36,558 nucleotides of DNA, from the NCBI GenBank assembly GCA_964409635.1, contig CAYPEL010000007.1, positions 1-36,558 of the forward strand. The letters are read 5' to 3'. Positions 16,874 through 24,298 of this stretch are shown in pieces. A program made the translations under genes and the position numbers. The stretch's first letter is position 1; every line of letters starts with the position of its first letter. Under the pieces are notes generated by a model, which saw only the letters and a list, made by a program, of their open reading frames with translations, made no database searches and was not told where the DNA came from. The stretch comes from CAYPEL01 sp964409635. GTDB lineage: Bacteria > Pseudomonadota > Gammaproteobacteria > DSM-19610.

Positions 16874-17011
16874 CTAGATTAGATCTTGCAAACGTGTAAG
16901 CAAACGGGCGGCTCGCTTGCGGCCTGCGCCATGCAGTGGACTGCCGCCCATGCCTTTTGAAAAAAATGGGTAAGCCGCACAGTAAAACCCTGCCTGAACG
17001 GGTACACCCAC
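16874..17011 (-). CDS. Doubtful 45-residue ORF downstream of gloA
   Basis: A GTG-started ORF of 45 codons begins 10 bases after the gloA stop on the same strand and ends TAG. The predicted peptide begins VGVPVQAGFYCAAYPFFSKG and ends with a basic helix-like segment (RKRAARLLTRLQDLI). It reads like protein sequence, but I recognise no family and see no clear ribosome site. Another frame of the same stretch is also open, which weakens the case. It may be a small unknown protein, the decayed end of a larger gene, or chance. Confidence 0.2.
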   Translation of the reverse strand: MGVPVQAGFYCAAYPFFSKGMGGSPLHGAGRKRAARLLTRLQDLI

Positions 17012-17021
17012 TACTACACAA

Positions 17022-17405
17022 CTATTTCTTGCCGATCAGCTCGACTGGATAACCATCCGGGTCTTCCACAAAGGCAATGATGGTCGTCCCTGCGTGCATG
17101 GGTCCTGCCTCACGGATAATCTTTCCACCCCGGCTTTTGATGGCATCGGTTGCCTGATAAACATCGTCGACTTCCAACGCGATGTGGCCGTAACCAGTTC
17201 CCAACTCGTAGCTGTCCGTACCCCAATTATGAGTGAGTTCGATAACCGTGTTATCAGATTCGCTGCCGTAACCGACAAATGCCAGGGTGAATTTCCCGTC
17301 TGGATAATCTTTCTGGCGGAGCAGTTTCATGCCCAGTATTTCTGTGTAAAACGTGATCGATTTATCCAGGTCACCGACACGCAGCATGGTGTGGAGCATT
17401 CTCAT
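17022..17405 (-). CDS. gloA: Lactoylglutathione lyase (glyoxalase I)
   Basis: A 127-residue metalloenzyme that converts the methylglyoxal-glutathione hemithioacetal to S-lactoylglutathione. All four metal ligands fall at the E. coli GlxI numbers: His5 (MLHTML), Glu56 (VIELTH), His74 (GYGHIALEV) and Glu122 (YPVELIG). This form is usually nickel-dependent in bacteria. The length is about that of the E. coli enzyme, and the two beta-alpha-beta-beta-beta modules are complete. ATG codons at 17405 and 17399 are both possible. It lies downstream of argG on the same strand, separated by a large inverted repeat that may reduce read-through. Confidence 0.93.
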   Translation of the reverse strand: MRMLHTMLRVGDLDKSITFYTEILGMKLLRQKDYPDGKFTLAFVGYGSESDNTVIELTHNWGTDSYELGTGYGHIALEVDDVYQATDAIKSRGGKIIREAGPMHAGTTIIAFVEDPDGYPVELIGKK

Positions 17406-17438
17406 AGTTTGAACCCGCCTTAACGCAAGAGTTGTAAA

Positions 17439-17507
17439 GTAGGGAGGGGTGAGGCATGAACCCCACCATTTTTTACAAGTTCTGGTGGGGTTCGTGCCCT
17501 ACCCTAC
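17439..17507. repeat. Large inverted repeat, family member 1 (between argG and gloA)
   Basis: The left arm (17439-17468) begins GTAGGGAGGGGTGAGG and ends AACCCCACCA. The right arm (17483-17507) is its reverse complement apart from a few indels and substitutions. It is preceded by GTTGTAAA at 17431-17438. The same motif order occurs at 21841-21962, so this is a dispersed element. It begins 3 bases after the argG stop in the direction of transcription and would form a strong hairpin in the argG transcript. Confidence 0.8.
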
Positions 17508-17509
17508 AT

Positions 17510-18721
17510 TTAGCGCTTTTTTCGAGCTGCTATGCGTAGCCTCAGCGCATTCAGTTTAATAAATCCTTCGGCGTCTTTTTGGTCATAGGCACCTCCGTCG
17601 TCTTCGAAGGTAGCAATACGCTCATCGAAGAGTGAATCTGTTTCTGACATCCGCCCAACGATGGTGACATTCCCTTTGTACAGTTTAAGGCGCACTTTGC
17701 CATTAACCGTCTCCTGTGAGCTATCGATCATTTCCTGCAGCATCTTTCGCTCAGGACTCCACCAGTAGCCGTTATAAATCAGCTTGGCGTAGCGCGGCAT
17801 CAACTCGTCTTTTAAATGCGTGACTTCACGATCCAACGTCAGCGATTCCATGGCGCGGTGCGCTTTCAGCATAATGGTACCGGCGGGTGTTTCATAACAG
17901 CCGCGTGATTTCATGCCGACGTAGCGGTTTTCAACAATATCGTCACGACCGATGCCGTTCTCTCCACCGAGTTTATTCAACAATTCCATCACTTCATTCG
18001 GCGTAACTGCCTTACCCTCTATAGCAACGATATCGCCTTTCTCATAGCTTAGCTCAATATACACTGGCGTATCCGGTGCTTGTTCCGGCGACACTGTCCA
18101 GCGCCACATGTCTGCTTCAGGCTCAGCCCAGGGATCTTCGAGGATATCGCCTTCGTAGGAAATATGTAGCGAATTAGCGTCCATGGAATACGGGGACTTC
18201 TTGCCTTTTTTGAAATCTACCGGGATATTGTGCTGCTCGGCATAGTCCATCAATTTTTTGCGCGAATTCAAATCCCATTCGCGCCAGGGAGCAATAATTT
18301 TTACATCGGGTTTTAGTGCATAGGCACCGAGCTCAAAGCGCACCTGGTCGTTGCCCTTTCCGGTGGCGCCGTGTGAAATGGCATCAGCGCCGGTTTCTGT
18401 AGCAATCTCCACCAGCCGCTTGGCGATTAATGGCCGGGCGATTGATGTGCCCAGCAGATATTCGCCTTCGTAGACTGTATTGGCGCGGAACATCGGGAAA
18501 ACATAGTCGCGGGCGTATTCTTCGCGCAAATCTTCAATGTAAATATCTTTAACGCCCATAGCCTGAGCTTTGGCGCGCGCTGGTTCGACTTCTTCGCCTT
18601 GACCGATGTCGGCTGTGAAGGTGACGACTTCGCAGCCGTAGCTGTCTTCCAGCCATTTGAGAATGATGGAGGTGTCGAGGCCACCGGAGTATGCGAGGAC
18701 GACTTTTTTGATTTTAGACAT
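17510..18721 (-). CDS. argG: Argininosuccinate synthase
   Basis: A 403-residue enzyme joining citrulline and aspartate with ATP in arginine synthesis. The ATP-pyrophosphatase loop VLAYSGGLDTSIIL is at residues 8-21. Further family blocks are ADIGQGEE, SHGATGKGNDQVRFEL, KKSPYSMDANSLHISYEGDILEDP and ENRYVGMKSRGCYETPAG. This is the short, bacterial ArgG form (about 400 residues), not the longer E. coli type. It begins only 14 bases after the pyruvate dehydrogenase E2-E3 stop, so it may be read from the same transcript. argD and argF are about 16 kb away on the other strand, and no argH is seen. AGG lies 9 bases before the start. Confidence 0.95.
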   Translation of the reverse strand: MSKIKKVVLAYSGGLDTSIILKWLEDSYGCEVVTFTADIGQGEEVEPARAKAQAMGVKDIYIEDLREEYARDYVFPMFRANTVYEGEYLLGTSIARPLIAKRLVEIATETGADAISHGATGKGNDQVRFELGAYALKPDVKIIAPWREWDLNSRKKLMDYAEQHNIPVDFKKGKKSPYSMDANSLHISYEGDILEDPWAEPEADMWRWTVSPEQAPDTPVYIELSYEKGDIVAIEGKAVTPNEVMELLNKLGGENGIGRDDIVENRYVGMKSRGCYETPAGTIMLKAHRAMESLTLDREVTHLKDELMPRYAKLIYNGYWWSPERKMLQEMIDSSQETVNGKVRLKLYKGNVTIVGRMSETDSLFDERIATFEDDGGAYDQKDAEGFIKLNALRLRIAARKKR

Positions 18722-18735
18722 AATGCATAACCTAA

Positions 18736-21700
18736 CTACCCTGCTTTAGCTTTAACCTTCGCGCTACGCCGTAAGCGTGATAACAAACGCCGGGCCAGTT
18801 CACCAAACAATTCTGTCTGCGTGGGGTGGGGATGAATGGCATTCGCGACCTGCTCCAGGGTCATATTCCCAGATACCATCATCACCGCTTCGCCAATTAA
18901 AGTATCTGCATGGTCTGCTAACAAATGCACACCAATAATTTGTTGCGATTTCTTATCCGCAACAATTTTAATCATGCCGTGCTGTTCGTTGTTGATCATC
19001 GCTTTAGCGTCGATATTCATCGGCACTTTGACTTCAACGGCATCGATACCTTTGGCTTTGGCCTGGTCAACAGACAAACCAACAAAGGCCGCTTCGGGAC
19101 GGGTAAAGATGACGCCGCAATCTTTATCCTGGTCGTAGCGCATATCTTCACCAAGGATTGTGTTAGCCGCTACACGCCCTTGTTGGGCAGCGGTATGCGC
19201 CAACATAAGACCACCGATGACATCGCCAATTGCGAAAATATGTGGCAGGTTAGTCCGGCAGCGTGCATCAGCCTTAATAACGCCTTTATCAATGGTGATA
19301 CCGGCTTTATCGAGATCCAAACCCTCCAGTACAGGCCGTTTGCCCGTGCCCATAATCACATAATCTACTTTCGTCGTATGGGCTTTACCATCGGCATCTT
19401 TGTACTTGACGGTGGTTGCACCGGCCTTGCCAGAAATTTTGTCGATCTTGACTGAGGTGTGTACTTTCAGGCGCGGGTCGTCATTCAAAACAGCGGTCAG
19501 GTGTTTGGCAATTTCAGGTTCAACTTCGGCCAGGATGCGTTCCTGGGCTTCAAGCAGCGTCACCTGTGAGCCGAAATCCTGGAAGATTTGCGCCATTTCA
19601 AGACCAATCGCACCACCACCAATAACGACTAATTTCTTCGGGAGTTTATCCAACATCCACACCGTGTCAGAGGTCAGTACACCACCACCTTCGACCAAGC
19701 CTTCGACCGCCCCGGGAATCGGTGGCACAAAAGGCGGTGCACCCGTGGCGATAACTGCACAACCAAAGCTCACTGTATCGCCTGCAGAATTATCACCTGA
19801 TGTCGCCCGTGCATGCGGATTGTCATTGTTACCGGAGGTATCTATAAATAATCTATGCGCATCAACAAAACGCCCAAATCCCTGCAGGTATTTAATTTTG
19901 ACGCCCTTGTCGGTTTTGAGCGCCATGTCACCGCGCGTTTCAAGTATGCGACGGCGAGTTTCTTCAAGTACGTCCCAATCGAGTTTAGGTTTGCTGGTAC
20001 TGACACCCAGGTGTCCGTCATCCAGACGATCACGGATGCGATCGGCTGCGGCACGCCAAGCTTTCGAAGGGATGCAGCCACGCCACAAACACTCACCACC
20101 CGGGAACCCGGCATCGTTAACCAGCGCAACTTTTATACCCTGACCGGCCAGGTCGCGGGCACAATCTTCACCGCCGGGGCCGCCACCAATGACAACCACA
20201 TCGTAATCCCAATCACCTGACGGAATCGCAGGGCCTGCCGGACCCATCCAGCTATCCGGTTGTTCAATCAATGTTTTCAGCTCCTTCAAAAACAGCGCAA
20301 CGTCTGCACCATTGACGACCCGGTGATCTGAGGTCAAGGTAAACGGACTGCCCTGATCCGTATTGGAAGAGATAGCCAGTATAGAAGTGATTCCGGGTGT
20401 CGCAATGGCATCAAAGGAGCTGACACCGAACATCCCCATGTTGGAAATCTGGAACGTGGAGCCGGAAAACTCTTCAGGTTTGAGACGGCGTTTGCGTGCC
20501 CGTCCGACTAAATCTTTCCAGTCGGTATTTAATTCGTTAAGTGATCGCGATTCACAGCCGCGTAATACCGGTACTACCAGACCGCCACCGTCAGCTGCGA
20601 CCGCCATACCGATGTCGATATTACTGCGCTCAACCAACTTATCCTGCGGCTGGTAGCACCAGTTCATTTTCGGGTGTGCTTGCATTGCTAACGCACAGGC
20701 TTTTGCTATAGTTACTGTGACCGAAGCAGCCGTTGCTTTTGATGCTTTTATCAATGCACCTAGCTTAATCATCGCCGTCATCCGGAATACCGGCATAGTC
20801 AATGATGCGCTCATGGCATCGCTGATCGCTTTTTCCAGCTTACTCATAGGGCGGCCGTTGCCGGGCACATCGACCTGCGGAAACCCAGCCATGGGAGCAG
20901 ATGCTGACGCTTGCGCACCCTTTAAATCAACGCTGGTGATCACACCTCCCCTACCTGTACCACTGACCTGATCGAGGTTAATACCACGCTGCCCGGCTAG
21001 CGTACGGGCATAAGGTGTTGCACCACGACCCTGCGGACGGGCCGCCGGTGAGCCACTTGCAGTTAAAACAGCAGCAGGTGTTGACGTGCTAGTTTGAGCA
21101 GGTAAATGCGCCTCAGCTGCCGATGCTTCAGCGCTTGATGCCGCAGTGAGAGCCGCTTCTTCGTTTACCACCTGGTGATTTTTTTCTACCAGGTAAGCCA
21201 GTGCGCCACCGACCGGCACGACAGCATCGACCGGCGCTATTGGCCCGGACAAATAGCCTTCACGAAACACTTCGACATCCATGATGGCTTTGTCGGTTTC
21301 AACTTGCGCGACGATGGTGCCGCGTTTGATTTTATCGCCGGGTGATTTTTCCCAACTAACGACCACGCCTTCGGTCATGGTGTCGGACAGTTGCGGCATC
21401 GTTATGGTATGTGATGCACCTTCGGGAGTACTGTTTTCTGTGTTGGCTTGTTCTACAGCAGGCACTGATTCCACATCCATTGTTGTTGCTGTTTCTGCGG
21501 CAGGCGCACCACTATCCTGTTGCACTTCACCGGTATCAGCGACCAGATAGGCTATGGCGCCGCCTACTGGCACAGTACTGTCAGCCGGTGTTAGCGGACC
21601 GGACAGGTAGCCTTCGCGAAAAACCTCGACGTCCATAATCGCTTTGTCAGTTTCCACTGTCGCAACAATGTCACCGCGTTCGATTTTGTCGCCGATACTT

Positions 21701-21777
21701 TTTTCCCAACTAACCACCACACCTTCTGTCATGGTGTCTGATAGCTGGGGCATTTTTATGACATAGGGTTCAGCCAT
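18736..21777 (-). CDS. Pyruvate dehydrogenase E2-E3 fusion (dihydrolipoyl acetyltransferase + dihydrolipoyl dehydrogenase)
   Basis: A 1013-residue fusion. In order: lipoyl domain 1 (1-80, lipoyl Lys45 in ETDKA), Ala/Thr/Glu-rich linker, lipoyl domain 2 (123-200, Lys163), long Ala/Ser/Pro linker, peripheral subunit-binding domain (about 253-288, ATPYARTLAGQRG), E2 catalytic domain (about 310-510), then from 524 a full E3 flavoprotein. E3 has FAD-binding VVVIGGGPGGEDCA, redox cysteines C563 and C568 in GECLWRGCIPSK, NAD-binding VVIGGGAIGLEMAQ, AIGDV and the C-terminal HPHPTQTE. In E2 the catalytic block reads DHRVVNG (484-490), with Asn489 where most E2 have Asp, and the segment before it is unusually short. 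The protein would pass acetyl groups to CoA and reoxidise the lipoamide itself. ATG 21777 has GGA 7 bases upstream; TTG 21789 is the alternative. Confidence 0.92.
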   Translation of the reverse strand: MAEPYVIKMPQLSDTMTEGVVVSWEKSIGDKIERGDIVATVETDKAIMDVEVFREGYLSGPLTPADSTVPVGGAIAYLVADTGEVQQDSGAPAAETATTMDVESVPAVEQANTENSTPEGASHTITMPQLSDTMTEGVVVSWEKSPGDKIKRGTIVAQVETDKAIMDVEVFREGYLSGPIAPVDAVVPVGGALAYLVEKNHQVVNEEAALTAASSAEASAAEAHLPAQTSTSTPAAVLTASGSPAARPQGRGATPYARTLAGQRGINLDQVSGTGRGGVITSVDLKGAQASASAPMAGFPQVDVPGNGRPMSKLEKAISDAMSASLTMPVFRMTAMIKLGALIKASKATAASVTVTIAKACALAMQAHPKMNWCYQPQDKLVERSNIDIGMAVAADGGGLVVPVLRGCESRSLNELNTDWKDLVGRARKRRLKPEEFSGSTFQISNMGMFGVSSFDAIATPGITSILAISSNTDQGSPFTLTSDHRVVNGADVALFLKELKTLIEQPDSWMGPAGPAIPSGDWDYDVVVIGGGPGGEDCARDLAGQGIKVALVNDAGFPGGECLWRGCIPSKAWRAAADRIRDRLDDGHLGVSTSKPKLDWDVLEETRRRILETRGDMALKTDKGVKIKYLQGFGRFVDAHRLFIDTSGNNDNPHARATSGDNSAGDTVSFGCAVIATGAPPFVPPIPGAVEGLVEGGGVLTSDTVWMLDKLPKKLVVIGGGAIGLEMAQIFQDFGSQVTLLEAQERILAEVEPEIAKHLTAVLNDDPRLKVHTSVKIDKISGKAGATTVKYKDADGKAHTTKVDYVIMGTGKRPVLEGLDLDKAGITIDKGVIKADARCRTNLPHIFAIGDVIGGLMLAHTAAQQGRVAANTILGEDMRYDQDKDCGVIFTRPEAAFVGLSVDQAKAKGIDAVEVKVPMNIDAKAMINNEQHGMIKIVADKKSQQIIGVHLLADHADTLIGEAVMMVSGNMTLEQVANAIHPHPTQTELFGELARRLLSRLRRSAKVKAKAG

Positions 21778-21840
21778 TGAGTCATCCAAATAAAATGTGG
21801 TAATAAAAACTTCCGCCGCCCATCAGCCCCACTCCCTCAG

Positions 21841-21962
21841 GAGGGTGTTGTAAAACGAACGCCCATAGGGTGGGGTGAGGCACGAACCCCACCGGAGTCC
21901 GCAAGAAATGCTGGGGTTCGTCCCTCACCCCACCCTACGTTTTAGCTTTTACAACGCTCTCT
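21841..21962. repeat. Large inverted repeat, family member 2 (inside the pdh operon)
   Basis: The core arms are 21866-21891 (begins TAGGGTGGGGTGAGG, ends GAACCCCA) and 21912-21937, which match as reverse complements with one mismatch. Outer arms GTTGTAAAA (21847-21855) and TTTTACAAC (21947-21955) extend the palindrome, as do AAAACG and CGTTTT. It fills most of the 237-base gap between pdhB and the E2-E3 gene. It is the same family as 17439-17507. Possible roles are MITE-like transposition debris or an mRNA hairpin that sets the stability of the pdhAB part of the transcript. Confidence 0.8.
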
Positions 21963-22014
21963 TCATGTCGCGGTGATATATCCAGTCCAGGCGGCCTTCA
22001 TCTATGGTTAATGA

Positions 22015-22995
22015 TTATTTCCCTAACAGTTTTCTGACCGCAGCAACGACATCATTGGCATCAGGTATGGCCGCTTTTTCCAAACCATGATTATAGGGAA
22101 CCGGCACATTTACAGCAGACACTCTCACCGGCGCCGCATCCAGTTCGAAGAAACATTCTTCGTTAATAATAGCCATTACCTCAGCGCCAACACCGACAGC
22201 AGGTTCAGCTTCTTCAACGATAACTGCCCGGTGAGTCTTGCGTACCGATGCAGTAATACCGGCACGATCCAGCGGACTCAGGGAAAACAGGTCAACCACT
22301 TCCGCTTCGATAGCAAACTGTTTAGATAAAGTTTCAGCGGCTTGCAAGCACCAGAGCACGGAAATGTTATAGCCGAACAGAGTGACGTCTCTCCCCTGCC
22401 GGGCCACATCCGACCCTTCAAGCGGGTGAAAATATTCTTCATCCGGCACTTCGCCTTTCATGTTGTACATCAACTCGTGCTCGTAGATGAACACGGGATC
22501 ATTGCAGCGCACGGCCGACTTCAGTAAACCATATGCCTGCTTTGCAGTAGACGGAGTGACCACACGAAGACCGGCGACGCCCATGAATATTTTCTCCATG
22601 CGCGCCGAGTGCTGAGCACCCAGTTGGTGTGCGGTACCGCCGGGTGAGCGCACGACCACCGGCGCCGTTAATTGCCCACCCGACATGTAGCGTACTTTTG
22701 CAGCGCTGTTAAACAGCTGGTCCAGCGCCAGCCACGCGAAGTTCACCGACATCAGTTCAATAATCGGTCGCACCCCCAGAAAGGATGCCCCAATACCGAG
22801 ACCGGTGTAGCCGTTCTCTGAAATAGGCGTGTCCATGACACGTTCCGGACCATATTTATCATACAAGCCTTGCGTCGCCTTATAGGTGCCACCGACTACC
22901 CCAATATCCTCGCCCATACAAATCACCAGCGGGTCGCGTGACATTTCTTCATCGTGCGCGCGGCAAATGGCTTCCCAATACATTATTTCAGCCAT
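22015..22995 (-). CDS. pdhB: Pyruvate dehydrogenase E1 beta subunit
   Basis: A 326-residue subunit of the alpha2beta2 E1 that decarboxylates pyruvate on thiamine diphosphate. The N-terminal EAICRAHDEEMSRD and GEDIGVVGGTYKATQGL segment, then DTPISENGYTGLGIGAS, place it in the transketolase-pyrimidine domain family; Glu in ENGYTG is the likely TPP-activating residue. RSPGGTAHQLGAQHS and the C-terminal transketolase domain (VVDLFSLSPLD, VIVEEAEPAVGVGAEV) follow. The length is normal. The start overlaps the pdhA stop by one base (TGATG), with a GGAGG site 6 bases upstream, so the pair is coupled. Acetoin or branched-chain dehydrogenase alternatives are less likely, given the plastid/cyanobacterial-like PDH features of the cluster. 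Confidence 0.93.
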   Translation of the reverse strand: MAEIMYWEAICRAHDEEMSRDPLVICMGEDIGVVGGTYKATQGLYDKYGPERVMDTPISENGYTGLGIGASFLGVRPIIELMSVNFAWLALDQLFNSAAKVRYMSGGQLTAPVVVRSPGGTAHQLGAQHSARMEKIFMGVAGLRVVTPSTAKQAYGLLKSAVRCNDPVFIYEHELMYNMKGEVPDEEYFHPLEGSDVARQGRDVTLFGYNISVLWCLQAAETLSKQFAIEAEVVDLFSLSPLDRAGITASVRKTHRAVIVEEAEPAVGVGAEVMAIINEECFFELDAAPVRVSAVNVPVPYNHGLEKAAIPDANDVVAAVRKLLGK

Positions 22996-23987
22996 CAGCG
23001 ACCTCCCCCGTAAACCCAGGGATCATTTTCAGCCAGGCAATATTTTTCCAGTTCATCAACGCGCGGCTCTGGCGATGCTTCGGCAAAGGCAATTATATCG
23101 TCTTCGATTTCATCGAGAATTTCAGTATCCATATTCTTGTAGCCATCTTTGGTCAACTCACCGGCTGCAATCAGGCGGTCGCGCAGCATGATGATCGGAT
23201 CGCGATCTGACCACATACGCTCTTCGCTCTTAGAACGATAAGCATTGGAATCTGACATGGAGTGCCCACGGTAACGGTACGTCATTAACTCGAGAAAGTA
23301 AGGCCCCTTACCTGACCTGACATGATCAACCGCTTTTTTCGCAGCCTTGAAAACTTTCTCGATATCCTGGCCATCATCTTGGGCAGATGGAATGTTATAT
23401 CCGGACACGCGCTTGTACTGATCTATAACCGCTGTTGATCGATCAATCCGGGTGCCAATCCCGTACAGATTATTTTCACACACAAACAGAACAGGTAACT
23501 CCCAGAGCTTTGCCATGTTCAGTGTTTCGTGAAAAGTGCCCTGGTTGTTGGCAGCATCACCTAGGAAACAAATGGCGATTTCATCACCGCCTTTCATTTT
23601 GATGGCTTTGGCCATACCGGCCGCTAACGGGAATGGCCCGCCAACCAGTGCATAGCCACCCATGAAATGGTGCTCCACATCAAAGATATGCATAGAACCG
23701 CCACGGCCTTTTGATGCACCGGTTTCTTTGGCAAATAGCTCAGCCATAACCTTCTTGGGATCTGAACCACATTTTATGGCGTGGACATGATCACGATAAC
23801 CGGTAATCACATAATCGTGTCCCGGCCGCGCCGCTTCCAACACACCGAGCGCACAGGCTTCCTGGCCTGGATAGAGATGCAGAAAACCACCAATTTTCCG
23901 TTCTACGTAAGCCTCGTAGCAACGCTCCTCAAAGCGGCGCGCAAACAACATCTCGCGCAAAAGCCGTTTTTTGTCGGCAAGATTCAT
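22995..23987 (-). CDS. pdhA: Pyruvate dehydrogenase E1 alpha subunit
   Basis: A 330-residue alpha subunit. It has FARRFEERCYEAYVERKIGGFLHL at the N-terminus, YRDHVHAI with the substrate-side histidine, and ASKGRGGSMHIF. The TPP motif reads GDAANNQGTFHETLN and ends in CENN, where most family members have GDG in place of GDA. RYRGHSMSD resembles the phosphorylation-loop region of mitochondrial E1 alpha. I chose ATG 23987 because GAGGAG lies 4 bases upstream; a TTG 12 bases earlier would start within poor context. This heteromeric E1 differs from the homodimeric AceE that most gammaproteobacteria use. It is the first gene of the minus-strand pdhA-pdhB-E2/E3-argG series. Confidence 0.93.
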   Translation of the reverse strand: MNLADKKRLLREMLFARRFEERCYEAYVERKIGGFLHLYPGQEACALGVLEAARPGHDYVITGYRDHVHAIKCGSDPKKVMAELFAKETGASKGRGGSMHIFDVEHHFMGGYALVGGPFPLAAGMAKAIKMKGGDEIAICFLGDAANNQGTFHETLNMAKLWELPVLFVCENNLYGIGTRIDRSTAVIDQYKRVSGYNIPSAQDDGQDIEKVFKAAKKAVDHVRSGKGPYFLELMTYRYRGHSMSDSNAYRSKSEERMWSDRDPIIMLRDRLIAAGELTKDGYKNMDTEILDEIEDDIIAFAEASPEPRVDELEKYCLAENDPWVYGGGR

Positions 23988-23999
23988 GGGGCTCCTCAA

Positions 24000-24298
24000 A
24001 TTTAGCTGATACAGTCCGCGCCATTGGCGGGCTACTGAATGAATTTGTTTTCTTTCAATAAAAACAAGGTACTATACGCTTCTGAGCGGCATATCCCGCC
24101 TCAAAAAGGCGGTCTGCCTGACGCTGCAACCGGCCTAGTAGCCTGATCCTGGGGTACCCGAACAACAACAAGCGCGATATGATCTTTGTTTTAGTCTATC
24201 AGGTCAAGGTAAATACCCGTCTGAAAACCTGAAAATCGATGCTAAATCAAGATTTAACTGAACAATTGGCTAGTTCAATAACGACTTAAATTCATCCG
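24000..24298. other. Divergent regulatory gap between pdhA and pyrC
   Basis: About 300 bases separating two divergent genes, so it should hold both promoters. It is AT-rich near each gene. A perfect 6-base hairpin, CCGCCT (24096-24101) and AGGCGG (24107-24112) with a 5-base loop, is the only clear structure. It has no T-run on either strand. I see no convincing -35/-10 pair, riboswitch or pyrimidine attenuator. Confidence 0.5.

Larger units (their letters stand above)
16711..17021. other. 311-base gap between murA and gloA
   Basis: This stretch between two convergent genes contains a strong palindromic repeat (16787-16845) and a short minus-strand ORF (16874-17011), listed separately. A small hairpin CCGCT/AGCGG at 16745-16759 follows murA, but no T-run follows it, so I do not call it a terminator. 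Confidence 0.5.

Noticed and set aside
18925..20143. Long open frames (176 and 247 codons) on the plus strand opposite the E2-E3 gene
   Set aside because: They lie entirely antisense to a clearly coding gene with intact catalytic motifs, and their residue composition (Ser/Pro/Thr-rich) is typical of shadow frames.
24096..24112. Hairpin ahead of pyrC as a pyrimidine attenuator
   Set aside because: No T-run follows, no leader peptide is evident, and it is nearly 190 bases from the start codon.
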